Shown: piece after piece, positions 45,731-58,204 of the stretch | How positions within the stretch are numbered: the first letter of the stretch is position 1 | How the letters are laid out: each line of letters starts with the position of its first letter | Assembly: GCF_965363235.1 (NCBI RefSeq) | Contig: NC_134845.1 | Span: 65,935,261 to 65,999,260 of the forward strand | Direction of reading: 5' to 3' | From: Mytilus galloprovincialis | Lineage: Eukaryota > Mollusca > Bivalvia > Mytilida > Mytilidae | DNA: 64,000 nt | Made by a program: the position numbers and the translations under genes | Notes under the pieces: model-generated | The model's input: the letters and a program-made list of their open reading frames with translations, nothing else | Databases searched by the model: none | Told to the model about the DNA's origin: nothing

Positions 45731-46508
45731 TAAGAACGAACTTTAAAAATCAGTAGGCTTTTCACATCAGATGGATACAAATAGAAATACTACACAGAGT
45801 GGACGTGGCCGAGTACTTATATATCCCAAACACCAGACACCAAGTTAAGATTTTGGAGTACTCGCAGTAACTGCAAGCTAGTTCAAAGCAAATAACTTAT
45901 ATAACATAATCCTGCATCTTAAAACACTTAATTATCAACCATCACATATCTAAAACCATAGAATTTAGTTGAGAAAATGTCATAATCAGTCAGAAAAAAA
46001 CATGAACTTATGCAATGTCAAGGTACAGGTATCGACAAATTGTAGATCCTTGAATATACATATGTATATTACTGTTCCAGACCATATGAGAGTTTGAAAA
46101 GTACGGTCCGTACCGTATGCGTATACTCGTGCCATGTCAGTATACTCGTACAGTTTATAACGAACTGTGCTAAATATGAGTTAAAAATTTATTTTAGACA
46201 AAAATGTATCAAATCTTTTATTGATTTTACAAATTAATAGTGTTACAATTAGATGAATAAAGTGAAATGTATCATCAACCCAATTAACGGTTTTTGTAGG
46301 ATAATTAAATCTCGTGTATATTTGACATTTTTTTACAGGAACTGAACAGATTTAATTACCCTGACTTTAATATATTTCATTTACAATCAAGCTTTTTAAA
46401 TTAGTTAGAATATTTCAGTTACGATGATCAATAATATACATTTGTATCTATTAAACTTAATCACCATATTAAGATTAGGCAGCTCGTACGTACGCCTACA
46501 GTCCGACC

Positions 46509-46997
46509 GTGTATGCGTATTTTGAAAAATATTCTTATATGTTCTGGAACATATCTAATAAACTTGACCAACATCTTAAAACTAGGCAGACCGTATATGA
46601 GTATCTAGAACAACTTGTACGATTCGCTCGTGTATGTAACAATGTTTTAGATTTTAACGAGAGCAATTTATGTATTACTGAAAAATTATTACACCAGGGT
46701 TTTCGATATCACAAACTAGTCAAAACATTTACTAAATTTTATCATCGGTATAAGGACATCATTCGTAAATATAGCTCAACATGCAGACTTTTTATACGTT
46801 CAGGTATTTCACATCCATTTTTTTATGGAAATATTCTTTATAAAGCACAAAGGTGTCAGTATTCACCTCAAAAACTAACAAAACCTTTGAATAGACTTAT
46901 TAAGGGGTATAGTTACGATACTGTTGTCAGGTCATTAAAGATTGCATATTTTGGCGTTAATATTGATTCACTTATAGGGTCTTTGCATCGGAACTAA
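46509..46997 (+). CDS. Reverse-transcriptase-element C-terminal fragment, 162 residues
   Basis: The ORF contains YEYLEQLVRFARVCNNVLDF, then ITEKLLHQGFRYHKLVKTF and FYHRYKDIIRKYSS. I recall this pattern from the C-terminus of a reverse-transcriptase-bearing repeat family that is abundant in molluscs. The catalytic domain itself is absent, so this is a 5'-truncated remnant. The following 640 bp are the matching non-coding tail. Family rank is uncertain. Confidence 0.5.
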   Translation: MYAYFEKYSYMFWNISNKLDQHLKTRQTVYEYLEQLVRFARVCNNVLDFNESNLCITEKLLHQGFRYHKLVKTFTKFYHRYKDIIRKYSSTCRLFIRSGISHPFFYGNILYKAQRCQYSPQKLTKPLNRLIKGYSYDTVVRSLKIAYFGVNIDSLIGSLHRN

Positions 46998-46999
46998 AT

Positions 47000-47640
47000 A
47001 CATTTATTCAAAAACCAGTTGTTGGCATGACACGGGTTATGTTCTTCTCATATATGTTATGATGGTATGATACTAAACCCCTAACGGGAAGGATTGTGCC
47101 TGATGTTCATATGATGAAATCATAATCTTTCAGTCAATTTAACTGAAGTCTGGAGTTGGCATGTCTATTAACTGCTAGTAGTCTGTTGTTATTTATGTAT
47201 TATTGTCATTTTGTTTATTTTCTTTGGTTACATCTTCTGACATCAGACTCAGACTTCTCTTGAACTGAATTTTAATGTGCTTATTGTTATGCGTTTACTT
47301 TTCTACATCGGCTAGAGGTATAGGGGGAGGGTTGAGATCTCACAAACATGTTTAACCCCGCCGCATTTTTGCGTCTGTCCCAAGTCAGGAGCCTCTGGCC
47401 TTTGTTAGTCTTGTATTATTTTAATTTTAGTTTCATGTGTACAATTTGGAAATTAGTATGGCGTTCATTATCACTGAACTAGTATATATTTGTTTAGGGG
47501 CCAGCTGAAGGACGCCTCCGGGTGCGGGAATTTTTCGCTACATTGAAGACCCGTTGGTGACCTTTTGCTGTTGTTTTTTTTCTATGGTCGGGTTGTTGTC
47601 TCTTTGGCACATTCCCCATTTCCATTCTCAATTTTATGAA
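47000..47640 (+). mobile_element. 3' tail of the reverse-transcriptase-element remnant
   Basis: Directly follows the 162-residue ORF. It includes CATCTTCTGACATCAGACTC, GGGGGAGGGTTGAGATCTCA, GTCCCAAGTCAGGAGCCTCT and ACGCCTCCGGGTGCGGGAAT, ending CATTTCCATTCTCAATTTTA. Separate fragments of this tail occur at 2088-2155 and 22255-22405, as expected from a retroelement that copies from its 3' end. Confidence 0.65.
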
Positions 47641-47819
47641 TGTACGACCATATGTCTTTATTCCAAATACTCATATGGTCTGGAACATAACAATAATATT
47701 TAGTTTGCTTTTACATTTGTGTTTTAACTGATAACAAAATCTATATCAATACCAATAACAAGGGAAATCACACATTTACCAAGAATAAAAGAGCACCTGA
47801 GATCACCCCTAGTATTTGG

Positions 47820-47985
47820 TGGGGTTCGTGTTGGTTATTCTTTAGTTTTCTATGTTGTGTCGTGTGTACTATTGTTTTTCTGTTTGTCTTTTTCATTTTT
47901 AGCCATGGCGTTGTCAGTTTGTTTTAGATTTAAGAGTTTGACTGTCTCTTTGGTATCTTTCGTCCCTCTTTTATAATGTTTCTGT
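47820..47985 (+). repeat. Dispersed repeat, family C
   Basis: Contains CTATGTTGTGTCGTGTGTAC, AGCCATGGCGTTGTCAGTTT and CTCTTTGGTATCTTTCGTCC. The open frame 47850-48044 (minus) is its reverse reading. Confidence 0.7.
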
Positions 47986-48985
47986 GGCCAATGTCCATGA
48001 CAATAAACACACCTATGAATATTATGGAAATATGCCCGCCTCACAATTAACTTATCGTTTACAAACCTATTATTAAACTTAAACTAGTTAATGTTATCCC
48101 CGTTTCCTCCTTATACAGCTATTTATAAATCTGATATGTTAGGCTTCATCTCTTGAAAATCGATAGAAGGAAGATAAAAATCGCAGAATCAATAAATTGC
48201 TAAATAATGGGGACAGAACAACTGTACCTAATCAGTATGCCAAGTAAAAAAATGAGCACACAGACCATTCCACAGGAGGGGTAATCATGAAATTGTTTTT
48301 CTTTTTTGTCTTTGCAACTTTTGGATTCCGTTGATTCTGATATATTAAAAAAAAAAGAAAAAAAAAAAAGGAATAAATAGCCGAGCTATAACGAAATCTT
48401 GAATAATGCAAAACATTTAATTTATTAAAGAACCAGAGAATAGGGTTCTAGTAATGAACCTAATTTTTAATAATTCAATACAGCATACTTAAAGAAATAA
48501 GCAACTGCATCTCATTAAAAATGTTTATCATATCATTTTAACTTAACTTACTTTTTCCCTTTCAGACGGCTTTTTTAATCCAGCCTATGGGCCTATGGAC
48601 AGCCTTTTTAAAGGAATACATAATCCAAATGGCCAATAATCATAATGTCATGTCATTGAGCACAACACTAATGAAAACATTGGAAGTTCCATTTAAAACA
48701 GGGCGTGTTTCCGAATCAGTTACCACCACGTTACAGCAAACGTTTTTATCCTTCTCTAAAAGATATCAGAAACCACATTGCTTTGAATATCATGAGAATG
48801 TGCAATATTAATGTAGACCAGGTTATATATATATATTAAATATTTGAATAAATCAAAAATATTTCCATAAATTACCATGTGTATATCAATTCATACAAAC
48901 AAAAGACCCACAGTTTACTATGTCGACAGTTGGTGGTACAGAAATGAAGCTTTGACTACCTGCCAAAAGAGTAAGGATTATTAAC

Positions 48986-49095
48986 GTGTAGAGAGCGTGG
49001 CACACTTTCTACACGATACACTGGAATTCACATCCTCATTCTGATCGGACGTGTCAAACAGACACTCAACTCGAACGAAGGTTTTACTGCCGGTC
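48986..49095 (+). repeat. Short repeat shared with 49690-49770
   Basis: Both have ACGTGTAGAGA, CGTGGC, then CATCCTCATTCTGA. Related words also occur near 61470-61560 (GATCGGACGTGGC, GTCGGAAC). Low-copy dispersed repeat; function unknown. Confidence 0.4.
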
Positions 49096-49309
49096 GAAAT
49101 ATGTCTTGTTTTACGGATATTGTGTTTTTAATTACAATAATATTGTTTTTTTTTTGTTTTTACGGAAAACAAATTAAAAGTAACATGTAAACTGTGAACA
49201 CAAAGAACGCAAATCTGGGATACATGATAAACAAAAAAGAAATGATTCTCATTAATTATAATGTAGTCTACAATGTTGGAAATAGTACATTGTATTCACT
49301 GAATATGAA

Positions 49310-49495
49310 TGTTGTGTTTTGTGTGCACTATTGTTTGCCTGTTTGTGTTTTTCCTTTTGCTCAGTCTTTATTTTTTTATGTTGGGTTTTATGTACTATTG
49401 TTTGTCTATTTGTCTTTATCCTTTATAGCCATGGTGTTGTCTATGAGTTTGAATGTCCTTCTGGTTTTTATGGCCCCTCTTTTAAAACATTAATA
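49310..49495 (+). repeat. Dispersed repeat, family C
   Basis: CACTATTGTTTGCCTGTTTG, AGCCATGGTGTTGTCTATGA and a GTCCTTCTGG segment. The open frames 49194-49493 and 49319-49540 come from it. Confidence 0.65.
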
Positions 49496-49799
49496 ACATT
49501 GGCACGTTCATTAACAATTATTCATGTTTGTTCAGGATGATAACACATTTAATAAAAATATAAGGAGGTACTCTGGATGAAAGTTTTGTAATAGAGGATG
49601 AAGATAATTGACTACCACTTGGAAATGAGGGTATACAGGAAAGGGAGAGAAATTTTACCTAGCCTACGAACTCAGCAGAGTTAACGAGGGGGTTCTTAAC
49701 GTGTAGAGAACGTGGCTCTTTAACCTACTAGTGAAATCGGATTAACATCCTCATTCTGACCTGATGTGGCTGTTTACTTGTACATCCCATTTATTAAGT

Positions 49800-50147
49800 T
49801 TAAACATATTTATTTATAGTGGATTGGGAAACAAGTTTTGCAACTTATATTAATCCCTTTCCACTTTGCGGGTGCGAGTGCTGCCTTGTAGCGGCATTAG
49901 CCTGCTCTTTTTCGAAATCTACAAGGGTATCTTTAACGTGCAAGAGATATGGCTCTCTTAACACGGGTCAGCCATTTATCGTCCCCTTCCGACGGACTAT
50001 CATCGTTTCCTCGAGACCATACTCGCAAATGGTGTCAAGGGAGAGCCGAAAATTCAGTTCCTGAAATTTGCATCCCAGACGGGAATCGAACCAGGAACCT
50101 TTGTGTTAGTAGTCCGATACACTAACCACTACACCACGGCTCTCCCA
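49800..50147 (-). mobile_element. tRNA-derived SINE, copy 2
   Basis: Inverse of the SINE at 12691. Its head at about 50147 reads (minus strand) GAGAGCCGTGGTGTAGTGGT, with the B-box complement at 50082-50092 and a tail near 49800-49825. Here the tail TTTAAAC is uninterrupted, which shows what the RPA3-intron copy looked like before the piggyBac-like insertion. The open frame 49819-50064 is not a gene. Confidence 0.88.
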
Positions 50148-50639
50148 TTTGTTTAAACAGACGCCAAACTGCACTGAATCCATTGAATGCGTACGGATCG
50201 ATAAATACGTCTTACATGCGGGATTTTTTTTCTATATTAGTTGATAGTGGTTTTGAGCTAGCTGTCAAACTGCAAACACTTTCAGATCTGTTCCTCATGT
50301 CTTTTTGTTGTTGGGATGTAAAAGTACCCGGCCACGTCCACTTATATTTTTGTCCATCTGATGAGTTGAAGCCTTTTTCAACTGATTTTTGTAGTTTGTT
50401 ATGTTGCACTATAATGCCACTAAAGCAGGTTAGGGGGAGGGTTTGGGTCCCGCTAACACGTTTAACCTTGTCTAATTATGTATGTATGTGCCTGTCTGTC
50501 CATTTTGTCCTTCTGATGAGTTCAACCTTTTTCAACTGATTTTTATAGTTTGTTCTTATGTTGTACTAATAACCACTGTACCAGGTAAAGGGGAGGGTTT
50601 AGATCCAGCCAACATGTTTAACCTAGTCTCATTATGTAT

Positions 50640-50945
50640 GTAAATAAAGGCAACAGTAGTATACCGCTGTTCAAACTCATAAATCCATGGACAAAAAACA
50701 AAATCGGTGTAACAAACTAAAACTGAAGGAAACGCATTAAATATAAGAGGAGAACAACGACACAACACTACAATGTAACACACCCCAAGCAACAGACAAA
50801 TCCCACGAGAATAACAAATATAACACCAAAACCAAATACATGAATTTGGGATAGACATGTACCGTGACACGTCTTATCGCAATGTGAATTTACACTAAAA
50901 AATAAGAGAAAACAAACGACGCAACGTTAAAACGTTATGTGCCTG
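50640..50945 (+). repeat. Dispersed repeat, family B
   Basis: Starts TAAATAAAGGCAACAGTAGT exactly as at 41920, then AACAACGACACAACACTACA and GAATTTGGGATAGACATGTA. The open frame 50556-50870 (minus) is its reverse reading. Confidence 0.7.
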
Positions 50946-51239
50946 TCCCTAGTCAGGAGCCTGTAATTCAGTGGTTGTTGTTTGTTGATGTGTTACACAT
51001 TTGTTTTTCGTCCATTTAAAAAAAATAACAAAATAAAGCTGTGAGGGATCAATGTAAGATAAAAAAAAAACTTAATTCAAATAGTTTGGGGGTGGGGTTG
51101 AACTAATGCAAGATTTGGTTATCCGACATTGATTTTTACATATATCCATATGGGTCAATCAATTGTTCCCAAATTAAGTGAAGAGAAGGTGGGGGGTCAG
51201 TGAAAAAAATTTGGGAATTGATTTTTTTATTCTTCATTG

Positions 51240-51440
51240 AAATTTTGATGTCGTCCAATAGTTTTCTCGTTTAAATTGTTTAACATTATCGGGGCCTTAT
51301 ATAGCTGACTATGCGGTATGGGCTTTGCTCATTGTTTAAGGTAGTACGGTGGCCTATAGTTGTTAATTTCTGTGTCATTTTTGTAACTTGAGGAGAGTTG
51401 TCGCATTGGCAATCATACCACATCTTCTTTTTCATATTGT
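51240..51440 (-). repeat. Dispersed repeat, family A
   Basis: CTATGCGGTATGGGCTTTGC, GGCCTATAGTTGTTAATTTC and GGCAATCATACCACATCTTC. Reverse of the 38300 copy. Confidence 0.7.
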
Positions 51441-52165
51441 ATATATACTTTAAAAAGTAGGCGAGACAACATCTTTGCTCTCTAGCTTTAAGTCACACAA
51501 CTTTGTTTCAAGCACGCAACCAAATTAAGCGCCCAAAGCAGGAAAAGTCCTATTGTCTGAACATGCATCGCATTGACTAGAAATACTAGTATCATTATAG
51601 GTAAAAATAATTTGAAAAATGATTAAAATAGTGTTCTTCACTGGCACTGTTGGATATCTAATTAAAAATTTTTGCAGCTTTGTAGCGAAAGGAATTTATG
51701 TCAAAGTAATTTGATTGTTAGTTGCTTAACGTACAGTAGATTTTATCATTTATATTTATCCTGAAATTTGGTGTTCTACTATACAGTACAGCCCTACATA
51801 TATCGCTATGCTTTTTCTGTATACTAAACAGATATCGGTTAAAGCTCCGCCCACTGCCGGACTGCGTATTGTATGAACCTGCATGACCTCAGAATGTGTA
51901 TTGCAGTCGCATTCCAATGACGTATCGCGATTTCTTTTATACGTTCTGATCGTTTTCAAACATTTCTTAAGAGCAATAAGAATAACATCAATTTTCTGAT
52001 AACATACACACATGAAAAGCAGTCTTTTCTACGATGACAAATATCGATTTCATAACTTGAATGTGTATGATTGTGTAACAAAAACAACCATGTCAATTTC
52101 AGCATGCATGTTAAGTGAATGTCGAGTCAAAACACAAATATACAGAATTAATTGCAGGAAAAAGA

Positions 52166-52308
52166 CAATAACTATTTAGCGTCTTTAAATATCAGCTGTA
52201 TTTGTACTCGGCTCGAAACAGGTGTAGTAGCTCGCTTAAAGCTCGCATTCACCTTGTTTCCTAGCCTCGTACACATACGGCTGATATTTAAAGACACTAA
52301 ACAGTAAT
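52166..52308. repeat. ~140-bp imperfect inverted repeat
   Basis: TTTAAATATCAGCTGTAT at the left matches the inverse of CATACGGCTGATATTTAAAG at the right. The arms stay similar for about 60 bp around a small centre. A decayed fold-back or MITE; the open frame 52172-52399 (minus) reads through it. Confidence 0.6.
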
Positions 52309-52309
52309 C

Positions 52310-53990
52310 GTCTATGTACAGGACGAGAAGATGTTTACAATAAGTAGGTTCCGAAATAGAGGCCATTCGTTTAAAGGGCAGAGAAATAAGTACTGCCAAA
52401 TGAAAATGAGGGTAAATTGGACAGAGGGAATAAAAAGACCTTGCAACAGGCCACCTACGAAACCCTCTTTATAGATCGATTCAACAAACGCAGTTAGAAA
52501 ACACTGTTCTAAAAAAATAAACCACCTTATTGAGGGCTTCTAGTCTACCCCTGGAGAAAACAGAACAACAAAATTTTATACCGGATTGCATTTTTATACA
52601 TGTTTTATTGGGTTGGTGAACTTTGTTACCTTCTTCAAATATTTTGAGTTCAGCAGACATTCTTCTTTTGGTTATAATGAAATAATGTTAAAATTCTCCA
52701 TATACTGATATCTCGTTTGTTTTGGAGTTTCTCTTAGTTTTGTAACCAATTTTATTGACAGTGTCATTTCTCAATTAGCCCACAAATTATGGGTTTATTC
52801 ATAGGCCAAATAAAAATGATATTTTACTCTCTAAACCAGATTGCTTCAAGGAGGCATTTCGGAGATGTGTTTCCGTCACCGAATGTACAGAAGTTTATAT
52901 ATAGAGACTACATTAAGTTTTACAACTGGATCGTGTACATACAGTAACTATAAGCACCACAGCACATAAGTTTTTTAGTCAGTAAATAATCCGTGTGGTA
53001 GTATTTCTTTTCTTTTACGTGCATTTGGGAGGACTTCAGATAAATTAATTTCTCTTAAATCTGGTTATCTCGACTTTATATAGCTTGGCGATGTTGTCCT
53101 AGCAGACCGTGGCTTTCTTATTAAAGACGAATTAGCATCGAGAGGGGCTGAATTAACTATACCATCAGTAGTAAAGAGAAAAGACCAGTCTTTGAAGTAG
53201 AACGAAGCCGAAATATTGCGCATGTAAGAATTCATGTTGAAAATGAAATGGAACGACTGAAACATTTCCGTATTTTGTCTGGAAATATGGAGCCACATTA
53301 TGACAGTATTATGACAATTTGCTGTGCATCCTTAAAGTGTTAAATAACAGAATACCACATTTTCCTTGATTATAGGCAAGGCCATTGCAAATTGAATTTT
53401 GGTTTCCCTAAACACAAGAAAATTTTCAAAGGTCAGCAGGCAAGAGAAACTTTATTTTTTTTAATTATCATTGTTGGTCGAAATATTAACCAGACAAGAC
53501 AAATTTTAACATCATATGATCTATATTGTGGTCATCTTTTTTAAATTTGAAGAATGATTGAGAAAACGTTATTTTGAGAAATGGTCAGAAAAACATTATA
53601 AATAGTTTAAGAGCGAGTACTACTGCCATTCGTAAATAAATAAATAATTATGAACTGGAGGGTGAAAATAAACACTACAGGCTTTAGGTAAACCAACAAT
53701 CTTATTTCCATGGCCTAAATTTACTAGTTTTCATATCTTATCATGTACATAACAACATGTTTCTTGTTGTTTTGTCTAGCCAACATTAACTTTTAAAATA
53801 AATTTAATTTTTGATATCTGTATTTAAATACAAGAAATTATTGTAGCAAAAATTGCCGAGGCATCACCAAAAATTAATTGTTCTCTGCAGATTTTTCGTG
53901 GAGCATTATTATTTTTCAATGAATCTAATAGGGTGCCGAAAAATATTAATATCCTTTTTTTTCATTAATTGTAAAGTTTTTATGAAACTA
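52310..53990. other. Intergenic stretch, nothing identified
   Basis: AT-rich DNA. The open frame at 53065-53298 (minus) has no recognisable domain and no matching neighbouring exon. Confidence 0.4.
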
Positions 53991-53992
53991 AA

Positions 53993-54705
53993 GGCTCTAA
54001 AGAGCCTGTGTCGCTCACCTTGGTCTATGTGAATATTAAACAAAGGAAGCAGATGGATTCGTGACAAAATTGTGTTTTGGTGATGGTGATGTGTTTGTAC
54101 ATCTTACTTTACTAAACAGTCTTGCTGCTTACAATTATCTCTATCTATAATGAACTTGGCCCAGTAGTTTCAATGGAAAATGTCAATAAAAATTTACAAA
54201 TTTTATGAAAATTGTTAAAAATTGACTATAAAGGACAATAACTCCTTGGGGGTCAATTGACCATTTCAGTCATGTTGACTTATTTGTAAATCTTACTTTG
54301 CTGAACATTATTACTGTTTACAGTTTATCTCTATCTATAATAATATTCAAAATAATAACCCAAAACAGCAAAATTTCCTTAAAATTACCGATTCAGGGGC
54401 AGCAACCCAACAACGGGTTTTCCGATTCATCTGAAAATTTCAGGGCAGATAGATCTTAACCTGATAAACAATTTAAACCCGTCAGATTTGCATTTTACCC
54501 CTTTGTTCTATTTTTAGCCATGGCGGATATCTTGGTTGGTTGGACACATCTTTTAAACTAGATACACCAATGATGATTGTGGCCAAATTTGGTTTAATTT
54601 GGCCCAGTAGTTTCAGAGGAGAAGATTTTTGTAAAAGTTAACGACGACGGACGCAAAGTGATGGGAAAAGCTCACTTGGCCCATTTGGGCCAGGTGAGCT
54701 AAAAA
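53993..54705. mobile_element. Dispersed non-coding repeat with inverted CTCACC...GGTGAG ends
   Basis: Left end CTGTGTCGCTCACCTTGG and right end GGGCCAGGTGAGCT are roughly inverse. Inside are two CTTGGCCCAGTAGTTTCA modules and TCTATCTATAATGAACTTGG-type runs. I associate this with a common bivalve repeat. Confidence 0.55.
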
Positions 54706-54714
54706 ATAAATCCC

Positions 54715-54890
54715 AAGTTTGGGTTGCTTATTCTTTGGTTTTCTGTGTTGTGTCGTGTGTGCTGTTGTTTGTCTGTTTGTCTTTTTCATTTTGGCCATGG
54801 CATTGTCAGTTTGTTTTCGATTTGTGAGTTTGGCTGTCCCTCTGATATTTTTCGTCCCTCTTTTAAAGAAACTCCTTTTCTTGATTTTGA
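54715..54890 (+). repeat. Dispersed repeat, family C
   Basis: GTGTTGTGTCGTGTGTGCTG, GCCATGGCATTGTCAGTTTG and a TTTTTCGTCCCTCTTTTA end. The open frames on both strands here are its readings. Confidence 0.7.
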
Positions 54891-55199
54891 GACTTACAAT
54901 TCTTACATATTTTTTTAATATGCCTTTTGCGGATACATACAAAAAATGCACCCATAAGTTTCACCTCAACTCGAATCCGGGCTGCCGTTTCATAAAACAA
55001 TCGTTAGCGTACGTTTGATCGTTTACCACACGTAGCGTAAAAATCTCGTTTCATAAAACACTCGTACTTTGCGATAGTCGTACATTGCGTTCAAATCGCG
55101 AACGTTCTTGGCGTGTACTTTAACCTATCGCAGCGTTAAAGATGGTCCTCGTCTTCCTGATTTTGAGACACAATGAACAGATAGGGCACTACGGAGGGA

Positions 55200-56520
55200 A
55201 AAAGTATTTATAGATAGAACTAACATTATGGACAATCTGAATGACATTGAAAAAAAATCAAGAAATCGTTGTCAGTGTTTTGGAATTGGTAGATGTTCTC
55301 ACTTAGAATGGCTAACACTGAGAAACTATGCCATCCCCCTTTGCATCAAATTTTGACAACTTTACGGTACTATGCAAACAATATTATATTTCTTATCCTA
55401 TTCCTTATGAACTGTAGTCAAAATGATTTTTTTTTTAAATAATAGATATTAAAAGTTAAATGGACAATCTTTAAAATAAAAGTGCCCTGTTAACTTAAAG
55501 GATCGGATATCGTAATAGGCATACTTAAAAGTATAAAACAAATATGACAGCTTAACGCAATGCAAAAGGCAACAAATCTCCCTCGATCCATGCTAATCAT
55601 AAACACAGACAAAGGTCAAAACTTAAACAGATGAGGGAAAAACAGCGACAATACAAACAGATGTACCGTAACAGAATACTGATTACCGGATTAGACAAAA
55701 ATACTAGTATTCCAAAAAAAACTAGTCCACATGTGTAGAACGAAAAAATCAAGAGCGATACAAGAAATGCGCTGTCAAATACTACGGATGACCGAGTAGC
55801 CGTATTGGATAATTACATCATCTATTAGGCCTGGAAATTACTTCTCAAAAGAGAAAAAAAGCTGCGTGTCGGAAAAGATTTTGAGAATTATAAAACTTTT
55901 ATTCAAGAAACTAAGTATAAAAAGAAGTACAGAATCATTTACTTTAACAGTACATGTCCGTGATAATAAGAAAATTAAAATTGTTAAGCAGGATGCCGAC
56001 CCTCCCCGCTTGGTTTGCCCCTAAAGCAGGTGATGTAATATGTATGTTTCCGGCGTCAAAATAAACACCAGGCGTTTTCTAGCTTCTTGGCCGCTTCAGA
56101 ATGTAATAAAATTTGATAAAAGAATATTTCTAGGTGCTACAAGTGAGTTGTTTGGCTTATTATGGTAGAAATTACATCTCAATAGTATTGACTCAATACA
56201 TTCCGCTATTCAAAATGTCGGCGTCCTTAGTTACAGACAGGGAGATATTACGCTTAGTGTCACTCAATCAGTATTACTGATACAAAATAATTGCATTAGC
56301 ATTATCGTTACAAATGAATTGCACTTGCATATTAAATGGCGTTTCGCTTATATATCGACTGGAAATAGGTGGGACAAAGAGTCACAGTTTTAGTTTGTTT
56401 ACCATAGCGCTTCCGCAAAATCAAATTGTTTCATTCTACTATTATATTACAATAACGATGTTATCATTTAAAGAAAAACGTTACTATTACATTTCCCCGC
56501 ATTAGGTTGGCCTTCTGTGT
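55200..56520. other. Intergenic stretch, nothing identified
   Basis: No gene-like frames or repeats that I could place. A repeat of the word CGTTTCATAAAACA lies just before it (54985 and 55050). Confidence 0.4.
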
Positions 56521-56524
56521 ACCC

Positions 56525-56785
56525 AACACATTACTATAAGACGTGTCACGGTACTTTTCTATCCCAAATTCATGTATTTGGTTTTGATGTTATATTTGTT
56601 ATTCTCATCGGATTTTGTCTAATGCTTAGTCCGTTTCTGTGTGTGTTACATTTTAATGTTGTGTCGTTGTTCTCCACTTATATATAATGCGTTTCCCTCA
56701 GTTTTAGTTTGTTACCCCGATTTTGATTTTGTCCATAGATTTACGAGTTTTGAACAGCGGTATACTACTGTTGCCTTTATGTAGA
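56525..56785 (-). repeat. Dispersed repeat, family B, inverted
   Basis: Reads in reverse order: ATTCATGTATTTGGTTTTGA, AATGTTGTGTCGTTGTTCTC, and GCGGTATACTACTGTTGCCT at the end. It is the complement of the 50640 copy. Confidence 0.7.
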
Positions 56786-57330
56786 AAAACAATTGTCCTG
56801 TCCCCAAGTACCTATTACTTTTGATACCTTTTATTAAATCCTTTACAAAAATTCATTTTTCAACACTTAACATACTTTCAGCCAAGCTCTGAATGCACGC
56901 GATTTCGCGGGTGTGTTCTAGTCAAATTTTAAAGCAGAATAATAAGGTACTGACACCACACAGAACTGTTTTATCCAGGAATTTATTATAAAAAGTGGTA
57001 AATTTAGAAAATGTTAGTTTTGTCGCCTATGGCAGAATAAATAGTACCGTTTTCCCTATAATCATTGACAATTTCAAAGATTCAGCTGTATTTAAAAGAT
57101 AGAATAGTGGAAAATGGTTATAAACAGAAATATTTGGCCAGTTTAGACGAGGCGGTGGAAAATTTGAACATTTCGTATGATCCCATTTTCTAGCAGGCGA
57201 CGTAGACTCTACCCTACAAGATCGCATGAGAGGAGCCGGTTGTAGTTTTTCTGACCCGTTCACCTTAGAAGTGTACTTTAGATAGTTTCCCATTTATTTT
57301 TACGACTCTTATGCTCCTCTGCATACTTAA

Positions 57331-57425
57331 TTAACCCTCTTGCTGCTGGAGGGACACATGTGTCCACACCGACTGTGCCAGAGTGACACATATAATTAGA
57401 AAATTCATAATTTGAGCAGTAGAAA
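57331..57425. mobile_element. Possible piggyBac-like end
   Basis: TTAA at 57331-57334 followed by CCCTCTTGCTGCTGGAGGGA, with the GGGACACATGTGTCC palindrome inside. The layout resembles the left end at 13043. No matching right end was found. Confidence 0.35.
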
Positions 57426-57819
57426 AAGATCAAGACCTAGGAAATGATGGAGGTGGTTGAAGGTATTACAGCAACAGGAGAAAACAAAGAAAAAAACTAG
57501 GAGGTTTCCGAAACTATCTGATGACAAAGAAAACACACTTGACGATCGAGGCACTTAGTAAATCTACCAAGAAACAAACTAAATATGGAGTGAAGAAATT
57601 TAGGCGTATGTTTTAAAATGAAAATAATTCCATGTGTCAAGATTTGTATATATTCCTTTTTCTCTTACAAATAATAAAGACAAAAGAATGAAATATAATC
57701 ATAATAAAAAATATATCCAGCTATCCACTCATTACCATTTTGGTCATGGAATCATGTCCATTACTCACGGCAATAGACTTAACTTTATACATTGCAAACG
57801 CTTAATGGATGTTATTGCA

Positions 57820-57985
57820 AAAGAGGGACGAAAGATACCAGAGGGACAGTTAAACTCATAAATCGAAAATAAACTGACAACGCCATGGCTCAAAATGAAA
57901 AAGACAAACAAAAGTACACATGACACAACATAGAAAACTACAGAAAAAGCAACACGAACCCCACCAAATACTAGGGGTGATCTCA
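57820..57985 (-). repeat. Dispersed repeat, family C, inverted
   Basis: GAGGGACGAAAGATACCAGA, AACTGACAACGCCATGGCTC and GACACAACATAGAAAACTAC. The open frame 57856-58062 (minus) is its reading. Confidence 0.7.
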
Positions 57986-58204
57986 GGTGCTCCCTGAAGG
58001 ATTAGTAGATCCTGCTCCACGTGTTTATTCATCATAATATTACACTGATGTTCATTGTACAATTGTACATTATGGGTTCGCCTTATATATCCGCATGCAT
58101 AAGATCACTTATAATTTCATGAAATTTGTTGAATTTAAATTCCGTTATACATCCCAATATCATGTTTGCACAAGTATCTTCCTAATGGCATAAGATGCCT
58201 TGAA

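Larger units (their letters stand above)
46074..47686. mobile_element. ~1.6-kb segment bounded by a 17-bp perfect inverted repeat
   Basis: GTTCCAGACCATATGAG at 46074-46090 is exactly inverted at 47670-47686. Between them lie the reverse-transcriptase-related ORF and its 3' tail. The bounds suggest a DNA-transposon frame into which a retroelement fragment was inserted, or a chance pairing of two end copies. The duplication length is not readable. Confidence 0.5.

Noticed and set aside
49819-50064. An 81-residue ORF shared with 12778-13023
   Set aside because: Both are the SINE body read on the strand opposite to the tRNA-like head. Similarity between them reflects the repeat, not a gene family.
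50183-50539. A 118-residue ORF
   Set aside because: It is made of repeat modules (for example CCGGCCACGTCCACTTATAT and GGGGGAGGGTTTGGG) related to the retroelement tail, with no domain.
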